Assembly: GCA_947631365.1 (NCBI GenBank)
Contig: CANRLB010000052.1
Location: forward strand, 1-7,444
Source of the DNA: an uncultured Bacilli bacterium
GTDB taxonomy: Bacteria > Bacillota_I > Bacilli_A > RF39 > UBA660
Reading direction: 5' to 3'
Length of the DNA: 7,444 nt
Shown: positions 1-5,838 of the stretch, in pieces
Layout: the number at the start of each line of letters is the position of its first letter
Numbering within the stretch: position 1 is the first letter of the stretch
Translations under genes and position numbers: made by a program
The notes under the pieces: model-generated
The model's database searches: none
What the model was told of the DNA's origin: nothing
What the model saw: only the letters and a program-made list of their open reading frames with translations

Positions 1-27
1 AAACAAGATAATTATTATTTTTTTCAT
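1..27 (-). CDS. 5' end of a gene with a secretory-type N-terminus (truncated by window edge)
   Basis: Only nine codons are inside the window, reading M-K-K-I-I-I-I-L-F. A basic start followed by a hydrophobic run is how signal peptides and lipoprotein leaders begin, but this is too short to name a family. A ribosome binding site AGGTGAT (31-37) precedes two adjacent ATG codons (28-30 and 25-27). I chose the second because clpP in this window uses the same AGGTGAT leader with the same spacing to its ATG. The gene lies downstream of the terminator at 72-96 and points the same way as the surface-protein frame, so it may be another exported protein of the same locus. No convincing promoter was seen in the ~35 bp between terminator and ribosome binding site. 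Confidence 0.5.
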
Positions 28-71
28 CATATCACCTAATTTATATTGTTTAATAAATTATTTATTTATTC

Positions 72-96
72 AAAAAAAGAAGAGATTGCTCTCTTC
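72..96 (-). terminator. Rho-independent terminator of the surface-protein frame
   Basis: On the minus strand GAAGAGA, loop GCAA, TCTCTTC is followed by seven T. The 7-bp stem is perfect and the tetraloop is of the stable GNRA type. It lies about 50 nt after the stop codon of the leftward surface-protein frame and ends its transcription before the next gene at the window edge. Confidence 0.9.
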
Positions 97-144
97 CAGG
101 ATTAAGTCTATGAAGGTTTTTACGAGTTTTCCTTCTCGATGAAT

Positions 145-1944
145 CTAAGTCGAGATAATAAATGGATTGCTTAAAGAACCATTTCCACCAGTAATTAAGG
201 CCGAAGTATCCAACAAGAAAACGGGTCTAACGAAACCAGGCGAGTAATTCTCTCCCGCATAGCCATATCGAGCCTGGTCTTCCGTAGGCTTACCTCCAAT
301 TTTAAACCAACGTCTACATCCATAATCGTTATATTCCGTGCCAAAAGTCAAAGTCAACTCATAGTCTTTAGAGGATCTCGGATCTATACCACAATTTTCA
401 AAATACATCCAACTTTCCTTACATTTATATTGGTCGTGACAAAAATCAGATGTTCCTTCTTCCGGCATAGTAAAATAGTAGTCAGAAAGGTAAATCAGCC
501 CAATCTTAGCTTTCGCGATACCTCCAGTAACAACATAATTTTCTGGAGGTAAGTTTCCAACGTCAGCTGTTTTCAATCCCCAATATTCATCACTAATTAA
601 ATTAACCCAATTAGAATTTTCTTGAAGATATTCAAATTTTCCTGAAGTATTATTTAAAAAAAGATTAGTGTCTCCTTCAGAACCCGTTTTCTGTCCATTA
701 GTAACTCCATTTAATCTTAACCCCAAATAAACCTTATGGTAAGACCCAGAGCTCTCCGTCGCCCAAATATGGGTTTTTGTAGAACAATCATTAACGTCTG
801 ACCAATAATAATACGAATAAGCATTCACTTCACTTATATTTGTATTCAGCATTAATTTTATATTCCCATTTTCATTTATTCCTATTATACGATATAAATA
901 TTCACTATTTAAATCATTTTTACAATCTTCTATATTATTTGTTCCAAAGCATACAAAATTATCAACTACTTCAGTACATCCGCCATTATCGGCATTACAA
1001 TTTCCTTGAAATCTATAAAGTCCTCCTAATAATTCAGATGATAGCCCTTTTGGTCTATTATTTTCATTTAATAATTCTAATCCTGTTATACCTTTTTTTA
1101 ATGTTGTAATTCTTAATTCATTATTTGTATTTTTTCTTCCTGATCCATCTGTTGCTTCTACAGTTATTGTATATTCTGTTCCAGATTCTAATCCACTAAA
1201 TGTACATTTATTATTTTCATAATTACCTGTAACCTCATTTGTATCTTTTATTGCTTTACACTTTACTTCTTGTACTCCTATTGTATCTGTTACTGTTACT
1301 CCTATTTCTATACTATCCTCTGTTACTGTTGGTTCTCCTAATGTTATTGATGGTGCATTAGTATCTAATGTTATTGTTTCCTTTTTTTCTATTTCTGATG
1401 TATTATTCGCTTTATCTTTTAAGTATACATAGATTGTCTTTTCTCCTTCATTTGTTGATACTGTTATATTTCCACTTTTACTTGTTACTCCATTTATTTG
1501 TTCCCAACTATTACATTCTTTATTCTCACTTACACATATTTGAGCTACATCATCATTTGCCCATGTAACACTATACGTTACATTTGCTGTATGGGTATAT
1601 TTTGATTTATCACTTAATGTTGTATTTGCTTCACTACTTCCTGTTAATGTAAATGTACTTACTTCTGGTTTATCTTCATCTTTATCAAAATATATATTGC
1701 AATAAATACTTTTTTGACTTGTTACTATAATACTTCCATCTATTACTCCATTAGATAAGCTTTGTTCTATTGCATTGGATACTTCATTATTACTTCCATA
1801 TTCATAACATTTAGTTTTATTTGTATTTAATAAGTATCCTTTGTTTGGATATGTTTCTGTTGTTGAATAGTCATTATCTGTTTTACTTGAGTTTTGTTCT
1901 TTTTCTAAATATATTGCAAATTCGCTATATACGATATTATTAAA
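145..1944 (-). CDS. Start-less 599-residue modular surface protein (headless cassette or 5'-truncated gene)
   Basis: An open frame of 600 codons runs from just after an in-frame TAA (1945-1947) to TAG (145-147). The first in-frame ATG is at codon 365 (852), and I found no GTG or TTG usable as an N-terminal start. Numbering from the first sense codon: residues ~9-90 form a beta-rich module (FAIYLEKEQ, TYPNKGYLLN, CNIYFDKDE, Cys46 and Cys82). About 94-195 is Ig-like (VTYSVTW, then YVYLKDKANNTS and LDTNAP). About 196-282 is FN3-like (GLESGTEYTITVEATDGSG). About 300-599 is a C-terminal domain with GLYRFQG, LYRIIGI, YYYWSDVN, six or more Cys, and an ending RPVFLLD-GGNGSLSNPFIIST. That ending resembles the DUF6273-like or FISUMP-like C-termini of exported proteins in uncultured gut Firmicutes; this family match is from memory and uncertain. 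There is no LPXTG motif and no C-terminal membrane helix, so export and anchoring would depend on the missing N-terminus. A 235-residue product from the internal ATG at 852 is possible but has no good ribosome binding site. Codons 1-364 are strongly AT-biased; from about 830 down to 145 the gene is much richer in G+C. Coding status is confident; whether it is a silent cassette, pseudogene or assembly junction is open. Confidence 0.8.
   Translation of the reverse strand, partial: FNNIVYSEFAIYLEKEQNSSKTDNDYSTTETYPNKGYLLNTNKTKCYEYGSNNEVSNAIEQSLSNGVIDGSIIVTSQKSIYCNIYFDKDEDKPEVSTFTLTGSSEANTTLSDKSKYTHTANVTYSVTWANDDVAQICVSENKECNSWEQINGVTSKSGNITVSTNEGEKTIYVYLKDKANNTSEIEKKETITLDTNAPSITLGEPTVTEDSIEIGVTVTDTIGVQEVKCKAIKDTNEVTGNYENNKCTFSGLESGTEYTITVEATDGSGRKNTNNELRITTLKKGITGLELLNENNRPKGLSSELLGGLYRFQGNCNADNGGCTEVVDNFVCFGTNNIEDCKNDLNSEYLYRIIGINENGNIKLMLNTNISEVNAYSYYYWSDVNDCSTKTHIWATESSGSYHKVYLGLRLNGVTNGQKTGSEGDTNLFLNNTSGKFEYLQENSNWVNLISDEYWGLKTADVGNLPPENYVVTGGIAKAKIGLIYLSDYYFTMPEEGTSDFCHDQYKCKESWMYFENCGIDPRSSKDYELTLTFGTEYNDYGCRRWFKIGGKPTEDQARYGYAGENYSPGFVRPVFLLDTSALITGGNGSLSNPFIIST
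1918..1938. promoter_or_regulatory. Second, degenerate operator-like copy overlapping the start of the surface frame
   Basis: Read on the plus strand this 21-mer matches the minus-strand reading of the 1950-1970 palindrome at 15 of 21 positions. It shares the blocks TCGCTAT and ACGATAT, so the two copies are inverted to each other with centres 32 bp apart, about three helical turns. It covers codons ~3-9 of the start-less surface frame and the initially transcribed region of its promoter. It is itself only half palindromic. It could be a second operator for cooperative repression, or one arm of a recombination site. Confidence 0.4.
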
Positions 1945-1947
1945 TTA

Positions 1948-1976
1948 AGTATATCGTTAATAGCGATATAAGTCAA
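1948..1976 (-). promoter_or_regulatory. Vegetative (sigma-A type) promoter reading into the start-less surface frame
   Basis: On the minus strand, -35 TTGACT (1971-1976), a 17-bp spacer, and -10 TATACT (1948-1953). This is one mismatch from consensus in the -35 and one in the -10, with ideal spacing. The expected transcript start is near 1941, practically at the first sense codon of the open surface-protein frame, leaving no room for a leader with a start codon. The spacer is almost entirely filled by a 21-bp palindrome, so a bound repressor would block RNA polymerase directly. Confidence 0.7.
1950..1970. promoter_or_regulatory. 21-bp palindromic operator in the promoter spacer, probable XRE repressor site
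   Basis: The site has arms TATATCG and CGATATA around a central TTAATAG, centred on 1960; nine of ten base pairs about the axis are complementary. It lies inside the 17-bp spacer of the leftward promoter and ~47 bp before the start of the divergent tandem-HTH regulator gene. XRE/Cro-type regulators typically bind palindromes of this size next to their own gene, so the regulator encoded at 2017-2481 is the natural ligand. The palindrome is seen in the sequence; the protein-site pairing is inference. Confidence 0.6.
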
Positions 1977-1984
1977 TATCTTTA

Positions 1985-2000
1985 TTTACGATACGTTAAA
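1985..2000. promoter_or_regulatory. Third, weak operator-like motif upstream of the XRE gene
   Basis: The stretch TTTACGATACGTTAAA is an imperfect palindrome that repeats the ACGATA half-site seen in the two neighbouring operator-like copies. It lies 17 bp before the regulator's ATG, where it would overlap any -10 element (TACGAT or TTAAAT) of the rightward gene. This would fit autoregulation. No clear rightward -35 element was found, so the xre promoter itself is not called. Confidence 0.3.
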
Positions 2001-2016
2001 TTTTAGATGTGAGATT

Positions 2017-2481
2017 ATGAATAGACTAAAAGAACTTAGAAAAGAAAAAAATTTATATCAAAAAGATATTGCTAAAGAGCTTAACATGAGTCAAAATGGG
2101 TATTCACAATATGAAACTGAATTATCAAATATCTCAACAACTAAGCTTAGAAAATTAGCAATAATTTTTGATGTTAACATTGATTATATTTTAAATTTAA
2201 CAGATATAAAAACACCTTATAATCCATCACATATAATTAAGACTGCCAATAACATGAATAGATTAAAAGATGTTAGAGAAGATCGCGACTTACTGCAAAC
2301 GGATATTGCTAAAATACTTAGTATGAGTCAAAACGGATATTCGCAATATGAAACTAGTTATTGTGATATTCCAATTACTAAATTAATTATATTAGCTATA
2401 TATTATGATGTTCCAATTGATTATTTATTATATTTAACTGATGAAAGAATTCCTCATAAACGTAAAAAAAATACTCTTTAA
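2017..2481 (+). CDS. Tandem double-XRE (HTH_3) transcriptional regulator
   Basis: This is a 154-residue DNA-binding protein built from two Cro/C1-type helix-turn-helix domains in one chain: residues 1-68 and 80-147, joined by an 11-residue linker. The copies are identical at 41 of 68 positions, and both contain MNRLK at the start, DIAK in helix 2 and the identical block MSQNGYSQYET across the turn and recognition helix. Single-domain relatives of 70-110 residues normally dimerise on palindromes, so this chain could act as a covalent dimer. No ligand-binding, peptidase or membrane domain follows. The second copy begins with Met at 2254, the expected start of a free-standing regulator, suggesting in-frame fusion of a duplicated gene. 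The start at 2017 is set by the start of domain 1; its ribosome binding site is weak (TGTGAG, 3 nt away). It is divergent from the start-less surface gene, with operator-like palindromes between, and converges on GAPDH with a 4-nt stop overlap. A regulatory role is confident; its target is inferred. Confidence 0.85.
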   Translation: MNRLKELRKEKNLYQKDIAKELNMSQNGYSQYETELSNISTTKLRKLAIIFDVNIDYILNLTDIKTPYNPSHIIKTANNMNRLKDVREDRDLLQTDIAKILSMSQNGYSQYETSYCDIPITKLIILAIYYDVPIDYLLYLTDERIPHKRKKNTL

Positions 2482-2492
2482 TGAGTATTTTT
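2467..2492. terminator. Bidirectional terminator between the XRE gene and GAPDH
   Basis: A perfect 10-bp stem, AAAAATACTC with GAGTATTTTT, encloses a 6-nt loop (2477-2482). The T run on the right serves the rightward XRE transcript. The A run 2464-2470 becomes a U tract for the leftward kinase-GAPDH transcript. Both stop codons, TAA at 2479-2481 on plus and TAA at 2478-2480 on minus, sit in the loop. Confidence 0.85.
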
Positions 2493-3491
2493 AAACATTG
2501 CTTTAGCACATCTTAGCATTTGACAAGTATATCCAAGTTCATTATCATACCAAGATACTATTTTATATAATCTTATTCCATTTACTTCAACCATATTTGT
2601 AAGTAATCCATCAACTAAAGAACCGCATCTTTTACCAATAACATCACTTGATACAATTGGGTCTTTAGTGAATCTTAATGTTTCGCTTTGATTATTCATA
2701 AATAAATTATTTATATCATCAATTGATGGTGATGATACTAATTCTAAAGTTACATCAATTAAAGAACCATCTGAGACAGGTACTCTATAAGCAATACCAT
2801 CAAATTTACCTTTTAAATCTGGAATAACTAGTCCAATTGCTGATGCTGCCCCAGTTGAAGCTGGAATAATATTTTGACTAGCAGCTCTTCCACGTCTTGC
2901 ATATATTCCTTTTTTATGAGCTATATCAAGAGTTTCTTGATCATTAGTAAAAGCATGTACTGTACTCATAAAACCTTTAACAATTCCATAATTATCATTT
3001 AATAATTTTAAAACAGGGGCTAAACAATTAGTCGTACAACTAGCAGATGATACAATTTGTTCAGTTCCATCTAAAATATTATCGTTAACACCATAAACAA
3101 TTGTCTTCATATCGCCTTTACCTGGAGCTGATATTAATACTTTTTTGGCCCCAGCACTAATATGTTTCATGGCATCTTCATATTTTGTAAAGACACCCGT
3201 ACATTCTAAAACTAAATCAACATTTAAATCTTTCCATGGTAAATTAACTGGATCTTTTTCACTAAATACTCTAATTCTTTTTTTGCCTGCAATAACAATA
3301 TCATTACCATCAAAAGAAATTTCTTCTTCATGGAATGAACGATGAACTGTATCATATTTAAGTAAATATGCTAATTCTTCCGCATTTGATAAATCATTAA
3401 TTGCCACTATATCAAAATCACTTGTGGTAATCATTTCTCTAAATGCTACTCTTCCTATTCTTCCAAAACCATTAATCGCTACTTTAATCAT
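2478..3491 (-). CDS. gap: Glyceraldehyde-3-phosphate dehydrogenase (phosphorylating, type I)
   Basis: This cytosolic glycolytic enzyme oxidises glyceraldehyde-3-phosphate with phosphate and NAD+ to 1,3-bisphosphoglycerate. The 337-residue length is normal. Visible motifs are the Rossmann fold INGFGRIGR (6-14), the NAD-binding acidic residue in AINDL (Asp33), the active-site SASCTTNCLAP with nucleophile Cys152, the base His179 in STVHAFT, the phosphate-site region ASTGAA (211-216), and the C-terminal SWYDNELGY (313-321). Asp33 argues for an NAD-dependent, glycolytic form. The segment RVPVSDGSLIDV departs from the common RVPTPNVSVVDL but variants with VP-GSL are known in lactic-type Firmicutes. 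The start is fixed by a strong AGGAGG (3497-3502) 5 nt upstream, which lies inside the last codons of the kinase gene; the frames overlap by 8 nt, so the two are one operon and probably translationally coupled. No pgk, tpi or cggR-type regulator is adjacent in this window. Confidence 0.97.
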   Translation of the reverse strand: MIKVAINGFGRIGRVAFREMITTSDFDIVAINDLSNAEELAYLLKYDTVHRSFHEEEISFDGNDIVIAGKKRIRVFSEKDPVNLPWKDLNVDLVLECTGVFTKYEDAMKHISAGAKKVLISAPGKGDMKTIVYGVNDNILDGTEQIVSSASCTTNCLAPVLKLLNDNYGIVKGFMSTVHAFTNDQETLDIAHKKGIYARRGRAASQNIIPASTGAASAIGLVIPDLKGKFDGIAYRVPVSDGSLIDVTLELVSSPSIDDINNLFMNNQSETLRFTKDPIVSSDVIGKRCGSLVDGLLTNMVEVNGIRLYKIVSWYDNELGYTCQMLRCAKAMFKNTH

Positions 3492-5130
3492 TGCATCCTC
3501 CTATAAATTCTCTAAGTATCGAATCTTCTGTTACATACTCACTTGGTATAGTATAAAATATTTTTAAAAAATTTAATAATCTTCTTGCTTCTTCATAATA
3601 ATCACTATCAACTCTAATACTTCTAAGTAAAGGTTCAACATAAACTTTTAATACTCCTATTTCATAAGTAAGAGCGGTATTAATTATTTTATCAGCTTGA
3701 TGAATATATGGAAAAATATTTTTTTCTTCACCATTTCTTACATTTTGCCAAGTTTGAATAGTATCATTAACATTATAATTTCTTGTCCGATTATCCCTTA
3801 CTATTCTTCTTATTAATCTTAAATCTGTTGTGGAAATATAATTATGTCTATCTATATTAAGAGGAATAAAAGGACTTAAATAAATTTTATATTTATATTT
3901 ATTATCAATACTTGGAAGTAATTCATCATTTAAAGCATGTAAACCTTCAATTAAGATAATACTATTATCTTTCATTTTTACGAAATTATCATTATATTCT
4001 TTTTTACCACTTATAAAATTAAAACTAGGAATACTAACTTCTTCACCATTTAATAATTTTTTTAATGTATTATTAAATAAATTTAAATCAATTGCCGTTA
4101 AGCATTCAAAATCATATTCACCATTTTCATTTTTAGGTGTTTCTTCTCTTTCTAAGAAAAAATCATCTATAGATAATTTAATGGGATCAAACCCTTGGGA
4201 TTCAAGATATGTAGCTAACTTTTTAGCTGTTGTTGTCTTACCACTTGATGATGGCCCGGCAATTAAAATAAATTTAATATTTCGATTATTAGTAATTTCT
4301 TTTATTGTATCATAAATATTTATATTAAAAAGCAATTCACACGATTTAATAAAATCTTTAATTTTCCCATTACTAACGGTATTATTTATTGATGTTACAT
4401 ATTTCATATTTAATGTTTCTAACCAATTTTTTCCCATTAAGAAAGAATTTATTATATTATCATAATGAACATATTCAGGAAGTTCACCTTGACACCGCCA
4501 GTTAGGAATTAAAAATACTAATCTATTTCTTCCTAAATAAACAATATCATATTTAGTTATACTCCCCGTACTATAAGGCATATTATTATAAAAATAATTA
4601 TAAGTACCATTTAATTCATATAAAGTAACTGCAACATCAGATATATTTTGAATATTTTCATATTTTTCTTTTTGATTCATATTTTGATAAAATTTAAGAG
4701 CATCTTTTTTACTAACAGTATATTTTTTTATAGGTAAATCATCAGAGATTATTCTAGCCATAATTCCTTTAACCTTACTTAAATCTTCTTGAGTAAGTAT
4801 TTTATCTCCCACAATTTCTCCTAAAAATCCTTTAGGTACACTATGTTGATAAGTTATATCTAAATTAGGATAAGCCTCTTTTAAAGCTACTTCAAAAATC
4901 ATTTCTAAACCACTTTTATAAATTTTATTACCTATTATATCATTTATATCTATAAATGATATTTTTTCATCTATAGTAGCTTTATCATTAAGAGAAAATA
5001 CTTCATTATTTATTCTTACTCCTAAAACATTTTTATCCATATTAAAAGCTTTACTTATTTCATAATAAGTTGTATATTTAGGAAATTCTTTTTTTTCTCC
5101 ATTAATTAAACTAATTAAAATTTTTTCCAT
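3484..5130 (-). CDS. TGS-domain nucleoside kinase (uridine kinase family)
   Basis: This 548-residue protein has a P-loop uridine/phosphoribulokinase-like domain at the C-terminal half and a threonyl-tRNA-synthetase-like N-terminal part. About 1-65 resembles a TGS domain. About 70-215 resembles the synthetase second-additional domain, though the classic zinc-binding HxxxH motif is not evident. The kinase domain has Walker A GPSSSGKT (292-299), the DDFF nucleoside-binding motif (322-325), IEGLHALN (394-401) and the basic lid RRIVRDNRTR (441-450). Proteins of this layout are annotated in Clostridia and Thermotogae as nucleoside or uridine kinases; uridine salvage (UMP from uridine and ATP or GTP) is the usual assignment but substrate proof is sparse. 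The start has a moderate AAGGG (5141-5145) 10 nt upstream. It is the first gene of an operon with gap, whose ribosome binding site it contains. The catalytic class is confident, the substrate less so. Confidence 0.85.
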   Translation of the reverse strand: MEKILISLINGEKKEFPKYTTYYEISKAFNMDKNVLGVRINNEVFSLNDKATIDEKISFIDINDIIGNKIYKSGLEMIFEVALKEAYPNLDITYQHSVPKGFLGEIVGDKILTQEDLSKVKGIMARIISDDLPIKKYTVSKKDALKFYQNMNQKEKYENIQNISDVAVTLYELNGTYNYFYNNMPYSTGSITKYDIVYLGRNRLVFLIPNWRCQGELPEYVHYDNIINSFLMGKNWLETLNMKYVTSINNTVSNGKIKDFIKSCELLFNINIYDTIKEITNNRNIKFILIAGPSSSGKTTTAKKLATYLESQGFDPIKLSIDDFFLEREETPKNENGEYDFECLTAIDLNLFNNTLKKLLNGEEVSIPSFNFISGKKEYNDNFVKMKDNSIILIEGLHALNDELLPSIDNKYKYKIYLSPFIPLNIDRHNYISTTDLRLIRRIVRDNRTRNYNVNDTIQTWQNVRNGEEKNIFPYIHQADKIINTALTYEIGVLKVYVEPLLRSIRVDSDYYEEARRLLNFLKIFYTIPSEYVTEDSILREFIGGCND

Positions 5131-5165
5131 ATCAACTAGTCCCTTATCTTTACTTTATTATCATA
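5128..5165 (-). promoter_or_regulatory. Probable promoter and leader of the kinase-gap operon
   Basis: On the minus strand an extended -10, TG-A-TATGAT (-10 hexamer at 5160-5165), is followed by a ~23-nt leader with AAGGG and then the kinase ATG at 5130. The -35 region is A-rich with no good match, which is tolerable for an extended -10 promoter. It lies back to back with the clpP promoter. Confidence 0.4.
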
Positions 5166-5183
5166 TCACATTTTATTTTTTTT

Positions 5184-5226
5184 TTGAATAAAAAATGCAA
5201 AATTCTTATATTATAATTATAGGTGA
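5184..5226 (+). promoter_or_regulatory. clpP promoter and ribosome binding site
   Basis: The -35 TTGAAT (5184-5189), a 17-bp spacer and -10 TATATT (5207-5212) predict a transcript start near 5219. Directly after it comes the ribosome binding site AGGTGA (5221-5226), 4 nt before the ATG at 5231. The leader is therefore very short, about a dozen nucleotides. No CtsR heptad repeat (GGTCAAA-type) was seen, so the usual Firmicutes clp heat-shock control is not evident here. Confidence 0.6.
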
Positions 5227-5230
5227 TATT

Positions 5231-5812
5231 ATGAATTTAATTCCGACAGTTATTGAAAAGGAAAGTAATAGAGAATATGCATTTGATTTATATTCACGTT
5301 TACTTAATGATCGAATCATTTTTTTAAATGGTGAAATTAATGATAATGTAGCAAGTATTGTTGTATCAGAACTTCTATATTTAGATAGTTTAAATCATAA
5401 TGATATCTATTTATATATTAATTCTCCTGGAGGTTCTATTACAAGTGGAATGGCCATTTATGATACAATGAACTATATTAAAAGTGATATTAAAACAATT
5501 TGTATAGGTTTAGCGGCATCGATGGGAGCATTTATCTTAGCAAATGGAACAAAGGGAAAAAGATGTAGTTTACCAAATTCTGAAATTATGATTCATCAAC
5601 CACTTGGGGGTACGCAAGGTCAAGCTACCGATATTAAAATTGCTGCGGAAAGAATTTTAAAAATTAAAGATAAATTAAATCATATTTTATCCAATGCCAC
5701 TGGTAAAAGTATTGAAATACTTGAAAAAGATACGGAAAGAGATAATTTCATGGATCCAGGTGAAGCATTAGAATATGGCTTAATTGATGAAATAATTAAA
5801 GAGCAAAATTAA
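5231..5812 (+). CDS. clpP: ATP-dependent Clp protease proteolytic subunit
   Basis: This 193-residue serine peptidase forms tetradecameric chambers that degrade proteins delivered by ClpX, ClpC or similar ATPases in the cytosol. The catalytic triad is complete: Ser97 in GLAASMGAF, His122 in IMIHQPLGG and Asp171 in TERDNFM. The oxyanion-side motif NSPGGS is at 64-69. The N-terminus, MNLIPTVIEKESNREYAFD, is the standard ClpP start, which places the true ATG at 5231. An upstream in-frame ATG at 5195 lies inside the promoter, before the expected transcript start, and is rejected. The gene stands alone on the plus strand between the divergent kinase promoter and a terminator shared with divIC; its usual partners tig and clpX are not adjacent. 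Confidence 0.97.
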   Translation: MNLIPTVIEKESNREYAFDLYSRLLNDRIIFLNGEINDNVASIVVSELLYLDSLNHNDIYLYINSPGGSITSGMAIYDTMNYIKSDIKTICIGLAASMGAFILANGTKGKRCSLPNSEIMIHQPLGGTQGQATDIKIAAERILKIKDKLNHILSNATGKSIEILEKDTERDNFMDPGEALEYGLIDEIIKEQN

Positions 5813-5838
5813 AAATACTAATCACTAGTATTTTTTTT
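5811..5838. terminator. Bidirectional terminator between clpP and divIC
   Basis: A 10-bp stem, AAAAATACTA (5811-5820) with TAGTATTTTT (5826-5835), has a 5-nt loop and eight T on the plus strand. The A run gives a shorter U tract for the leftward divIC transcript. The divIC stop codon (TAG, 5818-5820) is inside the left arm and the clpP stop overlaps its edge. Confidence 0.88.

Noticed and set aside
840..1109. Plus-strand open frame of 89 codons, rich in Tyr, Leu, His
   Set aside because: It is antisense to the continuous minus-strand surface-protein frame, has no ribosome binding site, and its composition is what the reverse of AT-rich coding DNA gives.
1368..1568. Plus-strand open frame of 66 codons
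   Set aside because: It lies inside the Ig/FN3-encoding part of the minus-strand frame, and its Leu/His/Tyr-rich translation is a shadow.
1861..1944. Use of a rare start (ATC or ATT) or a frameshifted ATG to rescue the surface frame
   Set aside because: No ribosome binding site precedes those codons. The nearest ATG in another frame meets a stop after about fifteen codons. No version would supply a signal peptide.
2017..2481. XRE gene as antitoxin of a toxin-antitoxin pair or as a prophage repressor
   Set aside because: No toxin-like partner frame lies beside it, and there are no phage genes or integrase in the window; the neighbour on one side is a surface frame and on the other glycolysis.
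3145..3345. Plus-strand open frame of 66 codons within gap
   Set aside because: It is antisense to the conserved NAD-binding part of GAPDH, which is certainly coding on the minus strand.
5195..5230. Upstream in-frame ATG giving ClpP a 12-residue extension
   Set aside because: It lies between the -35 and -10 elements, before the expected transcript start, while the ATG at 5231 has AGGTGA and the standard ClpP N-terminus.
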